Shown here: positions 1 through 5,244 of the stretch, in pieces
Layout of the letters: the number at the start of each line of letters is the position of its first letter
How positions within the stretch are numbered: position 1 is the first letter of the stretch
DNA from: Candidatus Uhrbacteria bacterium
Lineage (GTDB): Bacteria > Patescibacteriota > Patescibacteriia > JACQRZ01
DNA length: 7,934 nt
Direction of reading: 5' to 3'
NCBI GenBank assembly: GCA_016206235.1
Contig: JACQRZ010000047.1
Span: 1-7,934, forward strand
Made by a program: the position numbers and the translations under genes
The notes under the pieces: generated by a model
Database searches by the model: none
Seen by the model: the letters and a program-made list of their open reading frames with translations, nothing else
Told to the model about the DNA's origin: nothing

Positions 1-511
1 CCTCAATGGTCAAAGAATCATCTTTAATAAAGGGTTGCTTCATGAGGCAGACCTCTTGATAGTACTTTTGCAGCTTGCCGGTAATGATCTTCTCCTTGAT
101 TTCTTCAGGTTTTTTTTCTTCTGCCATTTGATCTTTATAAATTTCTTTTTCTTTATCAATGACTTCAATTGGCACATCTTCAGGCCGCAAAAATAACGGG
201 TTGGTTGCAACTATCTGCAGAACGATATCATGGGCAAACTGCTTGAAATCTTCGTTCCGCGCAACAAAGTCAGTTTCGCAGAGCACTTCAACCATTGCAC
301 CAACCTTGCCATTCATATGAGTGTAGGTATGCACAATACCTTCGCGCGTTTCGCGCTCCAGCTTGCTTGCCGATACTTTTTGGCCTTTTTTTCGAAGAAG
401 ATCAACAGCCTTTTCGTAGTCGCCTTGGCCTTCAGTCAAAGCTTTTTGACAATCAACGATTCCTGCGCCAGTTTGGGCACGGAGTTGGGCAATAAGTTTT
501 GGATCAATCAT
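1..511 (-). CDS. tsf: Elongation factor Ts, N-terminal 170 residues (3' end beyond window)
   Basis: EF-Ts is the nucleotide-exchange factor that reloads EF-Tu with GTP in the cytoplasm. Reading the minus strand from the ATG at 511-509 gives MIDPKLIAQLRAQTGAGIVD, the UBA-like N-terminal domain with the family's LR..TGAGI.DCKKAL pattern. It continues through GKVGAMVEVLCETDFVARN, the conserved TDFVARN signature of the core domain. The visible part ends in CLMKQPFIKDD, which in short EF-Ts proteins lies about 30 residues before the stop. The full protein is therefore probably close to 200 residues, the short form lacking the long second core repeat of the E. coli protein. The frame is open to the window edge, so the gene is cut and not broken. 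It follows rpsB in the usual rpsB-tsf order with a 69-nt gap. I see no Shine-Dalgarno site: the bases before the ATG are a 7-nt repeat array. Identification is firm. Confidence 0.96.
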   Translation of the reverse strand, partial: MIDPKLIAQLRAQTGAGIVDCQKALTEGQGDYEKAVDLLRKKGQKVSASKLERETREGIVHTYTHMNGKVGAMVEVLCETDFVARNEDFKQFAHDIVLQIVATNPLFLRPEDVPIEVIDKEKEIYKDQMAEEKKPEEIKEKIITGKLQKYYQEVCLMKQPFIKDDSLTIE

Positions 512-514
512 ACG

Positions 515-542
515 TGTAGTGTTAAGTGTTGAGTGATAAGTG
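515..542 (-). repeat. Heptamer array A, four copies of NNNAGTG (CACTNNN on the minus strand)
   Basis: Four consecutive 7-nt units, TGTAGTG, TTAAGTG, TTGAGTG and ATAAGTG, keep AGTG fixed and vary the other three bases. The array begins 3 nt upstream of the tsf start codon, so it occupies the place where a ribosome binding site would be. It faces a second array at 571-599 with the opposite sense. The periodicity is seen directly; any role in rpsB-tsf mRNA folding is inference. Confidence 0.75.
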
Positions 543-570
543 TAATTGGGAGTGTAAAAATACAAAATGC

Positions 571-599
571 AAGTGACTCGTCACTCGGCACTCGTCACT
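571..599 (+). repeat. Heptamer array B (CACTCGN type) overlapping the rpsB stop
   Basis: ACTCGTCACT occurs at 576-585 and again at 590-599. The 14-nt offset is two heptamers, so the tract reads as phased units TCACTCG, GCACTCG and TCACTTC. AAGTGAC at 571-577 is the inverse of GTCACTT at 594-600, giving a 7-bp stem. On the minus strand the same bases encode the last residues of S2 (about SEVTSAE) and its TGA stop at 583-581. With array A it forms a facing pair, AGTG units against CACT units. Confidence 0.72.
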
Positions 600-1324
600 T
601 CCGAAATTTTCGCTTTTTCAGCGAATTCTGCTTCTTGTGCGCGCTTGGTTTTACCACTCTTTATTGCAGCACTTATGAGCGAAACGATCATATCAATCGA
701 TTTTACAGCATCATCATTAGCAGGAATTGGATAGTCAATTTCTTCTGGATTGGTATTGGTGTCACAGAGCGCAACAAGAGGAATTTTTTTCTTAAGCGCC
801 TCGCGAAGCGGTGTTTTTTCTTTTTTCAGGTCAAGGATGAAAATGGCATCGGGGATTTTTGCCATATTTTGAATGCCTCCAATGAGCGTGTCGAGCTCTT
901 CAATCTCTCGCGAGATATCGAGCTGCTCTTTCTTTGTATACTTGGCAAGTTCTCCTGATTCTGCGCGCTCGTTAAGCTTTTTAAACTTTTTGATCATCTT
1001 CCCGATAATAACGAAATTTGTCAGTGTACCGCCGAGCCATCGTTGATTAACGTATGGCATACCACACTCGATCGCATATTTTTTAACAAGTTCTGAGCCT
1101 TGTTTTTTTGTGCCTACAAAGAGAACAGTGCCACCCTTTGAGGCGATATTTTCGAGATACAACAACGCCTCCTTGAGATACTTTTCCGTCTTCTCAAGGT
1201 TAATAATACTTATTTCACCCCGTGTTGTAAAAATGTACGGGGCCATTTTTGGGTGGCGCTTTGATTTCTTGTGGCCAAAATGTACGCCACTTTTAAGCAT
1301 GTCTACCAAAGATGGTAACTGCAT
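581..1324 (-). CDS. rpsB: 30S ribosomal protein S2
   Basis: S2 binds late to the small subunit at the head-body junction and recruits S1 where that exists. The 247-residue product matches the family from end to end: LKSGVHFGHKKSKRHPKMAPYIF at residues 10-32, VLFVGTKKQ and RWLGGTLTNF in the first half, then PDAIFILDLKKE, PLVALCDTNTNPEEIDYPIPANDDA and the closing helix. The central insert (about residues 105-150), rich in Glu and Lys, is the coiled-coil region. The start is supported by AAAGGA at 1338-1333, eight bases before the ATG. The extreme C-terminus and the TGA stop are written in a 7-nt repeat array, so the final seven or so residues look repeat-derived. tsf follows. A promoter near 1510-1537 and a hairpin-rich leader lie upstream, suggesting the leader-mediated autoregulation known for S2 genes; that part is inference. 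Confidence 0.98.
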   Translation of the reverse strand: MQLPSLVDMLKSGVHFGHKKSKRHPKMAPYIFTTRGEISIINLEKTEKYLKEALLYLENIASKGGTVLFVGTKKQGSELVKKYAIECGMPYVNQRWLGGTLTNFVIIGKMIKKFKKLNERAESGELAKYTKKEQLDISREIEELDTLIGGIQNMAKIPDAIFILDLKKEKTPLREALKKKIPLVALCDTNTNPEEIDYPIPANDDAVKSIDMIVSLISAAIKSGKTKRAQEAEFAEKAKISEVTSAE

Positions 1325-1332
1325 AGCATGTG

Positions 1333-1338
1333 TCCTTT
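1333..1338 (-). promoter_or_regulatory. rpsB ribosome binding site AAAGGA
   Basis: On the minus strand AAAGGA is followed by eight bases and the rpsB ATG. It is one of only two good Shine-Dalgarno matches in the window and fixes the rpsB start. It lies 4 nt downstream of the CCCGCC/GGCGGG hairpin of the leader, close enough for folding to affect ribosome access. Confidence 0.75.
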
Positions 1339-1342
1339 CTTA

Positions 1343-1394
1343 CCCGCCATAGCTTTAACGAAGGCGGGCCTAACCGCCAGCTGCTAATGGCTGG
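1343..1394 (-). promoter_or_regulatory. rpsB leader: overlapping, mutually exclusive GC hairpins
   Basis: Three stems can be drawn here in plus-strand coordinates. CCCGCC (1343-1348) pairs with GGCGGG (1363-1368). GGCGG (1363-1367) can instead pair with CCGCC (1374-1378). CCAGC (1377-1381) pairs with GCTGG (1390-1394). The middle stem shares bases with both outer stems, so only alternative sets can form. In the rpsB mRNA the first stem is the last structure before the ribosome binding site. It could be an S2-responsive leader, or a GC-rich repeat like the one inside prmC at 6394-6423, whose layout is similar. The pairing is seen; the function is not established. Confidence 0.5.
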
Positions 1395-1509
1395 TCCTCT
1401 TCGAAGCCATGAACGCATGTCAGTAATATGCGCAAGGATAAAGGCCTCGAATGAGATATTTATGAATGAATGGCGATACGCATTGGTTATCGCCTGTCTA
1501 GTGTCACAA

Positions 1510-1537
1510 AGTATATCAATCTTTATAAAAAATGCAA
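1510..1537 (-). promoter_or_regulatory. Sigma-70-type promoter for rpsB-tsf
   Basis: On the minus strand TTGCAT (1537-1532) and TATACT (1515-1510) are separated by 16 nt, and TGA directly before the -10 box makes it an extended -10 (TGN). Transcription would begin near 1503, giving a leader of about 180 nt before rpsB. The 225-nt gap 1325-1549 thus holds this promoter and the hairpin-rich leader; I see no gene in it. Confidence 0.7.
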
Positions 1538-1549
1538 GAGCTGAGTTAG

Positions 1550-2416
1550 CTACATCAGGGAGTGTTGATCCTGCAGTATTTTCTGCACCTCCTGCTCGTC
1601 ACCAAGATTGGTAATACCTGTCCATTTGCAGTTTGTGCGTATGCAGCGCATACGAATGCTTTTTTCAACAATAAGATGACCCAACTCGACTGGCAGCAGA
1701 CATTCAACGCGACGGTCGTCGACATGGTCTTGTTTAAAGGCCTCCAGACGTTTTTCCAATAGATAAATAATCGATGGATTCAATCCAAAAAGCGTCATAC
1801 TACACATACTTGTACTGCACAGACCCCTCTCCTCAATTTTTTTAACATCAATATCAAGCACTTCGGTAAGCGAGAGCACGTTGCACTGCTCGTCGATCTC
1901 AAAAATACCCCGATTGATCTTCCCTTCTTTTGGCATTACCTTGCCTAATTCATAACCGATAGTGATGCATTCGACTGAATCATCGAGCGTCGCGACATAT
2001 TTCCGCGCGATTCGCAAGGACTCTTCGCCATAGAGATCATCGCCATTACAGACGACAAAAGGGTTGTGTAAAACATGTTTTGCCGATACCAGAGCGTCTG
2101 TCGTGCCCCATGGACGGTCGCGCTCCTCGGGATTAAAGCTTTGCTTAGCATAGATCACTGGCGTTCCTCGGTACTCATCGCCAAAGCTTGTTCGAAAAAG
2201 GCTTTCCGTCTTCTCGCCAACAACAAAAACAATCTCGTTAAAACCCGCGCTGATTGCGTGTTTGAGTGAAACTTCGATAAGCGTCTCGCCGTTGAGGCCT
2301 ACTTCCGCGAGCTGTTTAATGCCACCGCCATAGCGCGACGACATACCAGCAACCATGTAGACAATTGAGATTTTCCGCCCCTGGCGCGTTTCCTTATTAT
2401 TGTTTTGATCTGACAT
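1550..2416 (-). CDS. Sugar-phosphate nucleotidyltransferase-like protein (NTP_transferase fold)
   Basis: A 288-residue protein of the glycosyltransferase-A-like nucleotidyltransferase superfamily, which joins an NTP to a sugar phosphate to make an NDP-sugar. After a polar 15-residue leader come a beta strand (ISIVYMVA) and the nucleotide-binding loop AGMSSRYGGGIKQ at residues 23-35, replacing the classic GxGTRL/M. Then come the PLIE-like step NGETLIEVSL (42-51), the RPWGTTDAL base/sugar contact region (101-109) and NGDDLYGE (124-131), whose Asp should bind Mg2+. From memory this resembles the stand-alone 'AGMGSRYGGLKQ ... KPWGTGHA ... NADDFYG' family in Bacteroidetes and elsewhere, whose substrate is not well defined, so I name no sugar. 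No sugar-pathway genes adjoin it. No Shine-Dalgarno site precedes the ATG, but a near-consensus -10 sits 8 nt upstream, suggesting a leaderless mRNA. The fold is firm, the substrate unknown. Confidence 0.88.
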   Translation of the reverse strand: MSDQNNNKETRQGRKISIVYMVAGMSSRYGGGIKQLAEVGLNGETLIEVSLKHAISAGFNEIVFVVGEKTESLFRTSFGDEYRGTPVIYAKQSFNPEERDRPWGTTDALVSAKHVLHNPFVVCNGDDLYGEESLRIARKYVATLDDSVECITIGYELGKVMPKEGKINRGIFEIDEQCNVLSLTEVLDIDVKKIEERGLCSTSMCSMTLFGLNPSIIYLLEKRLEAFKQDHVDDRRVECLLPVELGHLIVEKSIRMRCIRTNCKWTGITNLGDEQEVQKILQDQHSLM

Positions 2417-2424
2417 GTATCTAA

Positions 2425-2430
2425 ATTAAA
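2425..2430 (-). promoter_or_regulatory. Candidate -10 box giving a leaderless transcript (nucleotidyltransferase)
   Basis: TTTAAT on the minus strand (5 of 6 to TATAAT) is followed by TTAGATAC and the ATG. With the usual -10 to +1 distance, transcription would start on or within a base or two of the start codon. No good -35 is visible 16-18 nt upstream. The gap 2417-2578 also contains the perfect palindrome ACTGATCAGT (2434-2443) just upstream of this box, a possible operator shared by the divergent gene. I call that only weakly. Confidence 0.4.
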
Positions 2431-2564
2431 ACTACTGATCAGTTATGACGTTAGAGACATCGGTTTCTGTCAGCATAGACGATTTCCAAGCCAAAAGTAA
2501 AGGAGTCGATTGTAATTGCATCCTGTCGGCTTAATGATAAATAAGGATTCACTGATCTTTTGGT

Positions 2565-2570
2565 AGGAGG
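2565..2570 (+). promoter_or_regulatory. Strong ribosome binding site AGGAGG
   Basis: AGGAGG, part of TAGGAGGG, lies eight bases before the ATG at 2579 and fixes that start. It is the best Shine-Dalgarno match in the window and contrasts with neighbouring genes that have none. No convincing promoter was found between it and the divergent gene: TTGCAT at 2516-2521 lacks a good -10 at the right distance. Confidence 0.8.
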
Positions 2571-2578
2571 GATATCAA

Positions 2579-3436
2579 ATGACCACGAATGATCTTTCAA
2601 AAGCAAAAGCAATCTATAATGTTTCTGATGAAGAGCGAAGGGCTCTGGAAGAAAAATATCCGGTGAAGAACGGGCCATACCCTGTCCGTATTCCATATAC
2701 AGATATGTGCAAGCTCTTTCCGCATCTCGTCGGTGAGCCGCTCCGCGATCCACCAATTCGACACGTACTGGATCCCGATGAAATTGAACTTTGCCGTCAA
2801 GCAACTGGCGTTGATTTCTTCGGCATGCATTTTGGACATGGGCATCATGCGCTGATTATTCACCCGACATTCAACCGCCTTACTGGCAAGTATGGCTCTC
2901 AAGGCCAAGCTGTCACACGGACTGATGCATGTGGTGGTGGTGTCGCTATTATCATCGCTCCATTCTTTGAAATAAAGGGGAAAGTTTGCACGGTATTGAT
3001 TAAAGCTTATCGGCCAACACTTTCAAAGCTTCCAACCGCCCAAGGAAGTGGCTGGAACCTCGAAATTCCTTCGTGCGGACATTCGCCTGATCGTACTCTC
3101 GAAGAATCGGCTCTTTATGAGCTTGAAAAAGAGGCGAACTGCAAAATGATATCTGGTGCAAAGCCCATTCGACTCACGAATGCGCCCTTTGTTTTTGTAC
3201 CTCGTACGATGTCTGAAACATGTGAAGTCTTCGTTGTTCCTGCGGAACCGTTGCCTGGTGATCCTTACGAACCCAAAGAAGGTATTGAAAAACGTCTTAT
3301 CGTGAGCGTTGATAAATACCGAGATATGATTGACGCTGGTGTGTATGTCACCGACGAGGGCGCGTATAATACCAGTTTGTCGCATAATATTATTGCAGAT
3401 CGTTTCTGTACTCGTTTCGGCCACTGGCCACTATAG
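2579..3436 (+). CDS. Nudix-like protein with a degenerate Nudix box; function unknown
   Basis: 285 residues, soluble, with no signal peptide or membrane segment. Residues about 118-215 follow the plan of ADP-ribose-pyrophosphatase-type Nudix domains: a strand (GGGVAIIIAPFF), KVCTVLIKAYRP (135-146, like the family's 'vrQyRp'), WNLEIPSCG (159-167, like 'wlEiPaG') and a Nudix-type helix LEESALYELEKEA at 174-186. Against GX5EX7REUXEEXGU the consensus Arg is Tyr180, one Glu is Lys184, the closing Gly is Asn187, and the early Gly/Glu pair reads Cys166/Arg172. Glu181 and Glu185 remain. Loss of several metal-site positions suggests altered chemistry, a binding role or a divergent subfamily. The first 110 residues (with DFFGMHFGHGHH, rich in His) and the last 70 are not recognised. 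It reads divergently from the nucleotidyltransferase and is closed by a strong terminator, so it forms a single-gene unit. The CDS is certain; the Nudix assignment is inference from pattern. Confidence 0.8.
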   Translation: MTTNDLSKAKAIYNVSDEERRALEEKYPVKNGPYPVRIPYTDMCKLFPHLVGEPLRDPPIRHVLDPDEIELCRQATGVDFFGMHFGHGHHALIIHPTFNRLTGKYGSQGQAVTRTDACGGGVAIIIAPFFEIKGKVCTVLIKAYRPTLSKLPTAQGSGWNLEIPSCGHSPDRTLEESALYELEKEANCKMISGAKPIRLTNAPFVFVPRTMSETCEVFVVPAEPLPGDPYEPKEGIEKRLIVSVDKYRDMIDAGVYVTDEGAYNTSLSHNIIADRFCTRFGHWPL

Positions 3437-3450
3437 AAATCTGTCCTTTT

Positions 3451-3489
3451 GCTCGGTAACCCGCCATGGATTGCCGAGCATGTTTTTTT
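3451..3489 (+). terminator. Intrinsic terminator after the Nudix-like gene
   Basis: GCTCGGTAA (3451-3459) pairs with TTGCCGAGC (3471-3479), a 9-bp stem with one G-T wobble and an 11-nt loop. It is followed by a run of seven T at 3483-3489, and begins 15 nt after the stop codon. Confidence 0.85.
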
Positions 3490-3490
3490 A

Positions 3491-3532
3491 TTGACAGGTA
3501 ATGCAAAATGCAGTAGAGTATTCAGATATAAT
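3491..3532 (+). promoter_or_regulatory. Promoter region for the 70-aa coiled-coil gene
   Basis: A perfect -35 TTGACA (3491-3496) lies 17 nt before TAGAGT (3514-3519). A perfect TATAAT (3527-3532) follows, with TTAGAACC between it and the ATG at 3541. The second box lacks a good -35 but sits where it would start transcription at the ATG. Either way no Shine-Dalgarno site is present. The two candidates overlap and cannot be ranked from sequence alone. Confidence 0.7.
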
Positions 3533-3540
3533 TTAGAACC

Positions 3541-3753
3541 ATGCAAGAACAACAAGTTACAATCGACGAATTAGCAAGGATGATAAAAAATGGATTTGAT
3601 GAGGCAACAAATTTTCAGAATTATATGAAGGAATTTAGAGTCGAGGTAAATCAGAGGTTTGACAAAATGGAGGCTCGATTAGATCGGATAGAAAAGTTCA
3701 CACTTGTTGATTTTCAAAGACGTATTGAGCGTGCAGAGCTAGATATTCGCTAA
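3541..3753 (+). CDS. Small coiled-coil protein, function unknown
   Basis: 70 residues, highly charged and predicted all-helical, with no membrane segment. The N-terminal part VTIDELARMIKNGFDE is followed by a heptad-like stretch, VNQRFDKMEARLDRIEKF, with hydrophobic residues spaced 3-4 apart, then LVDFQRRIERAELDIR. From memory, short proteins opening with '(I/V)T.(D/E).LA.M...GF.E' and continuing as a coiled coil are common in Parcubacteria and are annotated as hypothetical. The most likely physical form is an oligomeric helical bundle. It is a separate unit: a terminator and promoter stand before it and a terminator after it. The start is fixed by a -10 box 8 nt upstream and by the lack of any earlier in-frame ATG. 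The CDS is fairly sure because of this framing; the role is not known. Confidence 0.8.
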   Translation: MQEQQVTIDELARMIKNGFDEATNFQNYMKEFRVEVNQRFDKMEARLDRIEKFTLVDFQRRIERAELDIR

Positions 3754-3767
3754 ATTAAGGAAGCTCT

Positions 3768-3788
3768 AGCCATTTAACTGGCTTTTTT
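3768..3788 (+). terminator. Short intrinsic terminator after the coiled-coil gene
   Basis: AGCCA (3768-3772) and TGGCT (3779-3783) form a 5-bp stem around TTTAAC, followed by T through 3788. The stem is short, so termination may be partial. It lies 14 nt after the stop codon and just before the rpmE promoter. Confidence 0.6.
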
Positions 3789-3797
3789 ACGGAAATT

Positions 3798-3806
3798 TGC
3801 TATACT
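3798..3806 (+). promoter_or_regulatory. Extended -10 promoter for rpmE
   Basis: TGC followed by TATACT (3801-3806) is an extended -10 element; the -35 region at the usual distance is poor. Transcription would start near 3813, between this box and the rpmE start, and probably serves rpmE-prfA-dcd-prmC because no other clear promoter is seen before prfA. Confidence 0.6.
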
Positions 3807-3840
3807 CCTGACATTAATGATTTTGCAGATAGTTAGTATT

Positions 3841-4116
3841 ATGAAAACAGACATTCATCCAACATACTACGCAGACGCTGTTATTAAGTGCGCATGTGGA
3901 AATAAAATTGAAGTCGGCTCTACTGTTGAAGAGACATCTGTTGAGTTATGCTCAAAATGCCACCCGTTCTATACGGGAAAACAGAAGCTTGTTGACACGG
4001 CAGGGCGTGTAGAGCGCTTCAAAAAACGAACTGCTCTCAAAGAAACGGCAGCCGCTGCTCGCCTTGGCAAACAGGTAAAGAAAACCCGCCAAGCAAAGAA
4101 GAAGAGCGAAAAATAA
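3841..4116 (+). CDS. rpmE: 50S ribosomal protein L31, zinc-binding form
   Basis: L31 bridges the large-subunit central protuberance and the small-subunit head. The product starts MKTDIHPTYYADAVIKCACG, the family's MK..IHP.Y opening, and has four cysteines at residues 17, 19, 37 and 40 (CxC and CSKCHPFYTG). It is therefore the Cys-containing, zinc-binding form and not the zinc-free paralogue. At 91 residues it is longer than the usual 66-75 because of a Lys/Arg/Ala-rich tail after FKKRTALK, probably in contact with rRNA. I chose the ATG at 3841 from family alignment. An in-frame ATG at 3817 would add MILQIVSI and lies about 10 nt after the -10 box, so a leaderless longer form cannot be excluded; neither start has a Shine-Dalgarno site. 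It leads the rpmE-prfA-dcd-prmC run. Confidence 0.95.
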   Translation: MKTDIHPTYYADAVIKCACGNKIEVGSTVEETSVELCSKCHPFYTGKQKLVDTAGRVERFKKRTALKETAAAARLGKQVKKTRQAKKKSEK

Positions 4117-4129
4117 CTATCCAAGAAGA

Positions 4130-4165
4130 GAAAAGAGCATGCAGGTAGTATGCTTTTTTCTTTTT
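4130..4165 (+). terminator. Terminator or attenuator between rpmE and prfA
   Basis: GAAAAGAGCAT (4130-4140) pairs with ATGCTTTTTTC (4150-4160), an 11-bp stem with one G-T pair and a 9-nt loop. Five more T follow to 4165. Only 8 nt remain before the prfA ATG, leaving no room for an ordinary promoter. The likeliest reading is partial termination that gives much L31 and less RF1. Confidence 0.7.
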
Positions 4166-4173
4166 AGTAAAAT

Positions 4174-5235
4174 ATGACGCATCACGACATCCAAAAACTA
4201 ACCACTCGAGCGCAAGAGCTCGAGATACATCTTTCGTCGCATGAGGCAATGAAAGATATGGATCGCTATACGTCGCTTTCTCGCGAATATAGTGAGCTTA
4301 GTGCTGGCCTTGAAAAGATTCATGAATTAGTTCACATTGAAAATGCACTCAAAAGCCTCGAACATACTTTTGAAGCGGAAAAAGACCTTGAATTACTTGA
4401 AATGGCGCGAAACGAGCAGGAGGTGCTGCAAAAAAAGCAAGCGCAGCTCCAAGAGGATGTTGATGAATTTCTTAATCCTCAGGATCCCTATGACAAAAAA
4501 GATGTTATTGTTGAAATCCGTGCTGGTGCAGGTGGTGATGAAGCAGCACTCTTTGCTGCCGAACTCTTCCGCATGTATTCTCTCTTTGTCGAAAAAAAAG
4601 GCTGGTCTACAAAACTGATAAGCGCCAATAGAATCGGCATTGGCGGACTTAAAGAAGTGATATTTCAAATACTGGGCAGTAATGTCTACCGCTCGATGAA
4701 ATATGAAAGCGGTGTGCATCGTGTGCAGCGTGTTCCAGAAACAGAAAAATGCGGCCGTGTGCACACCTCTACTGTCACCGTCGCAGTGTTGCCTGAGGCC
4801 GAAGATGTTGACATCAAAATTGAACAAAAAGACCTGCGTGTTGATACGTATTGCTCAAGTGGTGCTGGCGGACAGTCGGTGAATACTACATATTCTGCCG
4901 TCCGCATTACGCATATTCCAACCGGTATTGTCGTAACCTGCCAGGATGAACGATCACAGCAGCAAAACAGAGAACGCGCCATGACTGTGCTGCGTTCTCG
5001 CTTGTTGGCTGCTGAACAGGAAAAGCGCGACACGGAGCTCGCAGAAAAGAGAAAAAAAATGGTCGGAACTGGAGACCGTTCGGAGAAAATCAGAACCTAT
5101 AATTTTCCGCAAGACCGCATGACTGACCATCGTGTAAAAGAAAATTGGTATAATATCAAAGAAATCCTTGACGGTGAGCTTGATCCTGTGATTGAATACA
5201 TACGAAAAGCAGAAAAAGTGCTGAGTGAAGAGTGA
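4174..5235 (+). CDS. prfA: Peptide chain release factor 1
   Basis: RF1 reads UAA and UAG in the ribosomal A site and triggers peptide release. 353 residues, a normal length. The order is a helical N-terminal domain, the IRAGAGGDEAALFAAELFRMY segment, then the codon-recognition motif PET at residues 188-190. That is the RF1 PxT tripeptide (PAT in E. coli, PVT in Thermus) and not the SPF of RF2. The catalytic GGQ follows at 232-234 within SSGAGGQSVNTT. CQDERSQQQNRERA and the GDRSEKIRTYNFPQDRMTDHR segment complete the family pattern. Two small departures are Glu as the middle residue of PxT and Tyr in NTTYSAVR, where Asp is usual. GGQ Gln234 is the expected target of the PrmC encoded downstream. 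The gene ends in TGA, so its own termination requires RF2. dcd starts 9 nt later. No clear Shine-Dalgarno site is present. Confidence 0.98.
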   Translation: MTHHDIQKLTTRAQELEIHLSSHEAMKDMDRYTSLSREYSELSAGLEKIHELVHIENALKSLEHTFEAEKDLELLEMARNEQEVLQKKQAQLQEDVDEFLNPQDPYDKKDVIVEIRAGAGGDEAALFAAELFRMYSLFVEKKGWSTKLISANRIGIGGLKEVIFQILGSNVYRSMKYESGVHRVQRVPETEKCGRVHTSTVTVAVLPEAEDVDIKIEQKDLRVDTYCSSGAGGQSVNTTYSAVRITHIPTGIVVTCQDERSQQQNRERAMTVLRSRLLAAEQEKRDTELAEKRKKMVGTGDRSEKIRTYNFPQDRMTDHRVKENWYNIKEILDGELDPVIEYIRKAEKVLSEE

Positions 5236-5244
5236 CAAACTACT

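Noticed and set aside
515..599. CRISPR array
   Set aside because: The units are 7 nt, without 25-40 nt repeats or unique spacers, and no cas genes are present.
230..958. Plus-strand open frames of 100 and 141 codons
   Set aside because: They lie antisense to tsf and rpsB, whose protein motifs are unmistakable; the plus-strand translations show no family pattern.
1330..1614. Plus-strand open frame of 94 codons over the rpsB leader
   Set aside because: It covers the rpsB promoter and hairpins and runs into the nucleotidyltransferase 3' end; composition and lack of a ribosome binding site suggest chance.
2516..2543. Promoter TTGCAT ... GATAAA before the Nudix-like gene
   Set aside because: The spacer would be 14 nt and the -10 is poor; other registers score no better, so no promoter is annotated.
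3459..3468. ATGGCGGGT shared between the terminator loop at 3451-3489 and the rpsB leader
   Set aside because: Nine bases shared between two GC-rich hairpins is weak; flanking bases differ, so chance is a fair explanation.
3817..3840. Longer start for rpmE at 3817
   Set aside because: L31 proteins begin MK..IHP; the extra MILQIVSI is atypical. It is kept as a possibility because of its closeness to the -10 box.
581..5235. TGA recoding as in Gracilibacteria/SR1
   Set aside because: TGA ends rpsB and prfA at the expected family lengths, and no in-frame TGA is needed within any recognised gene.
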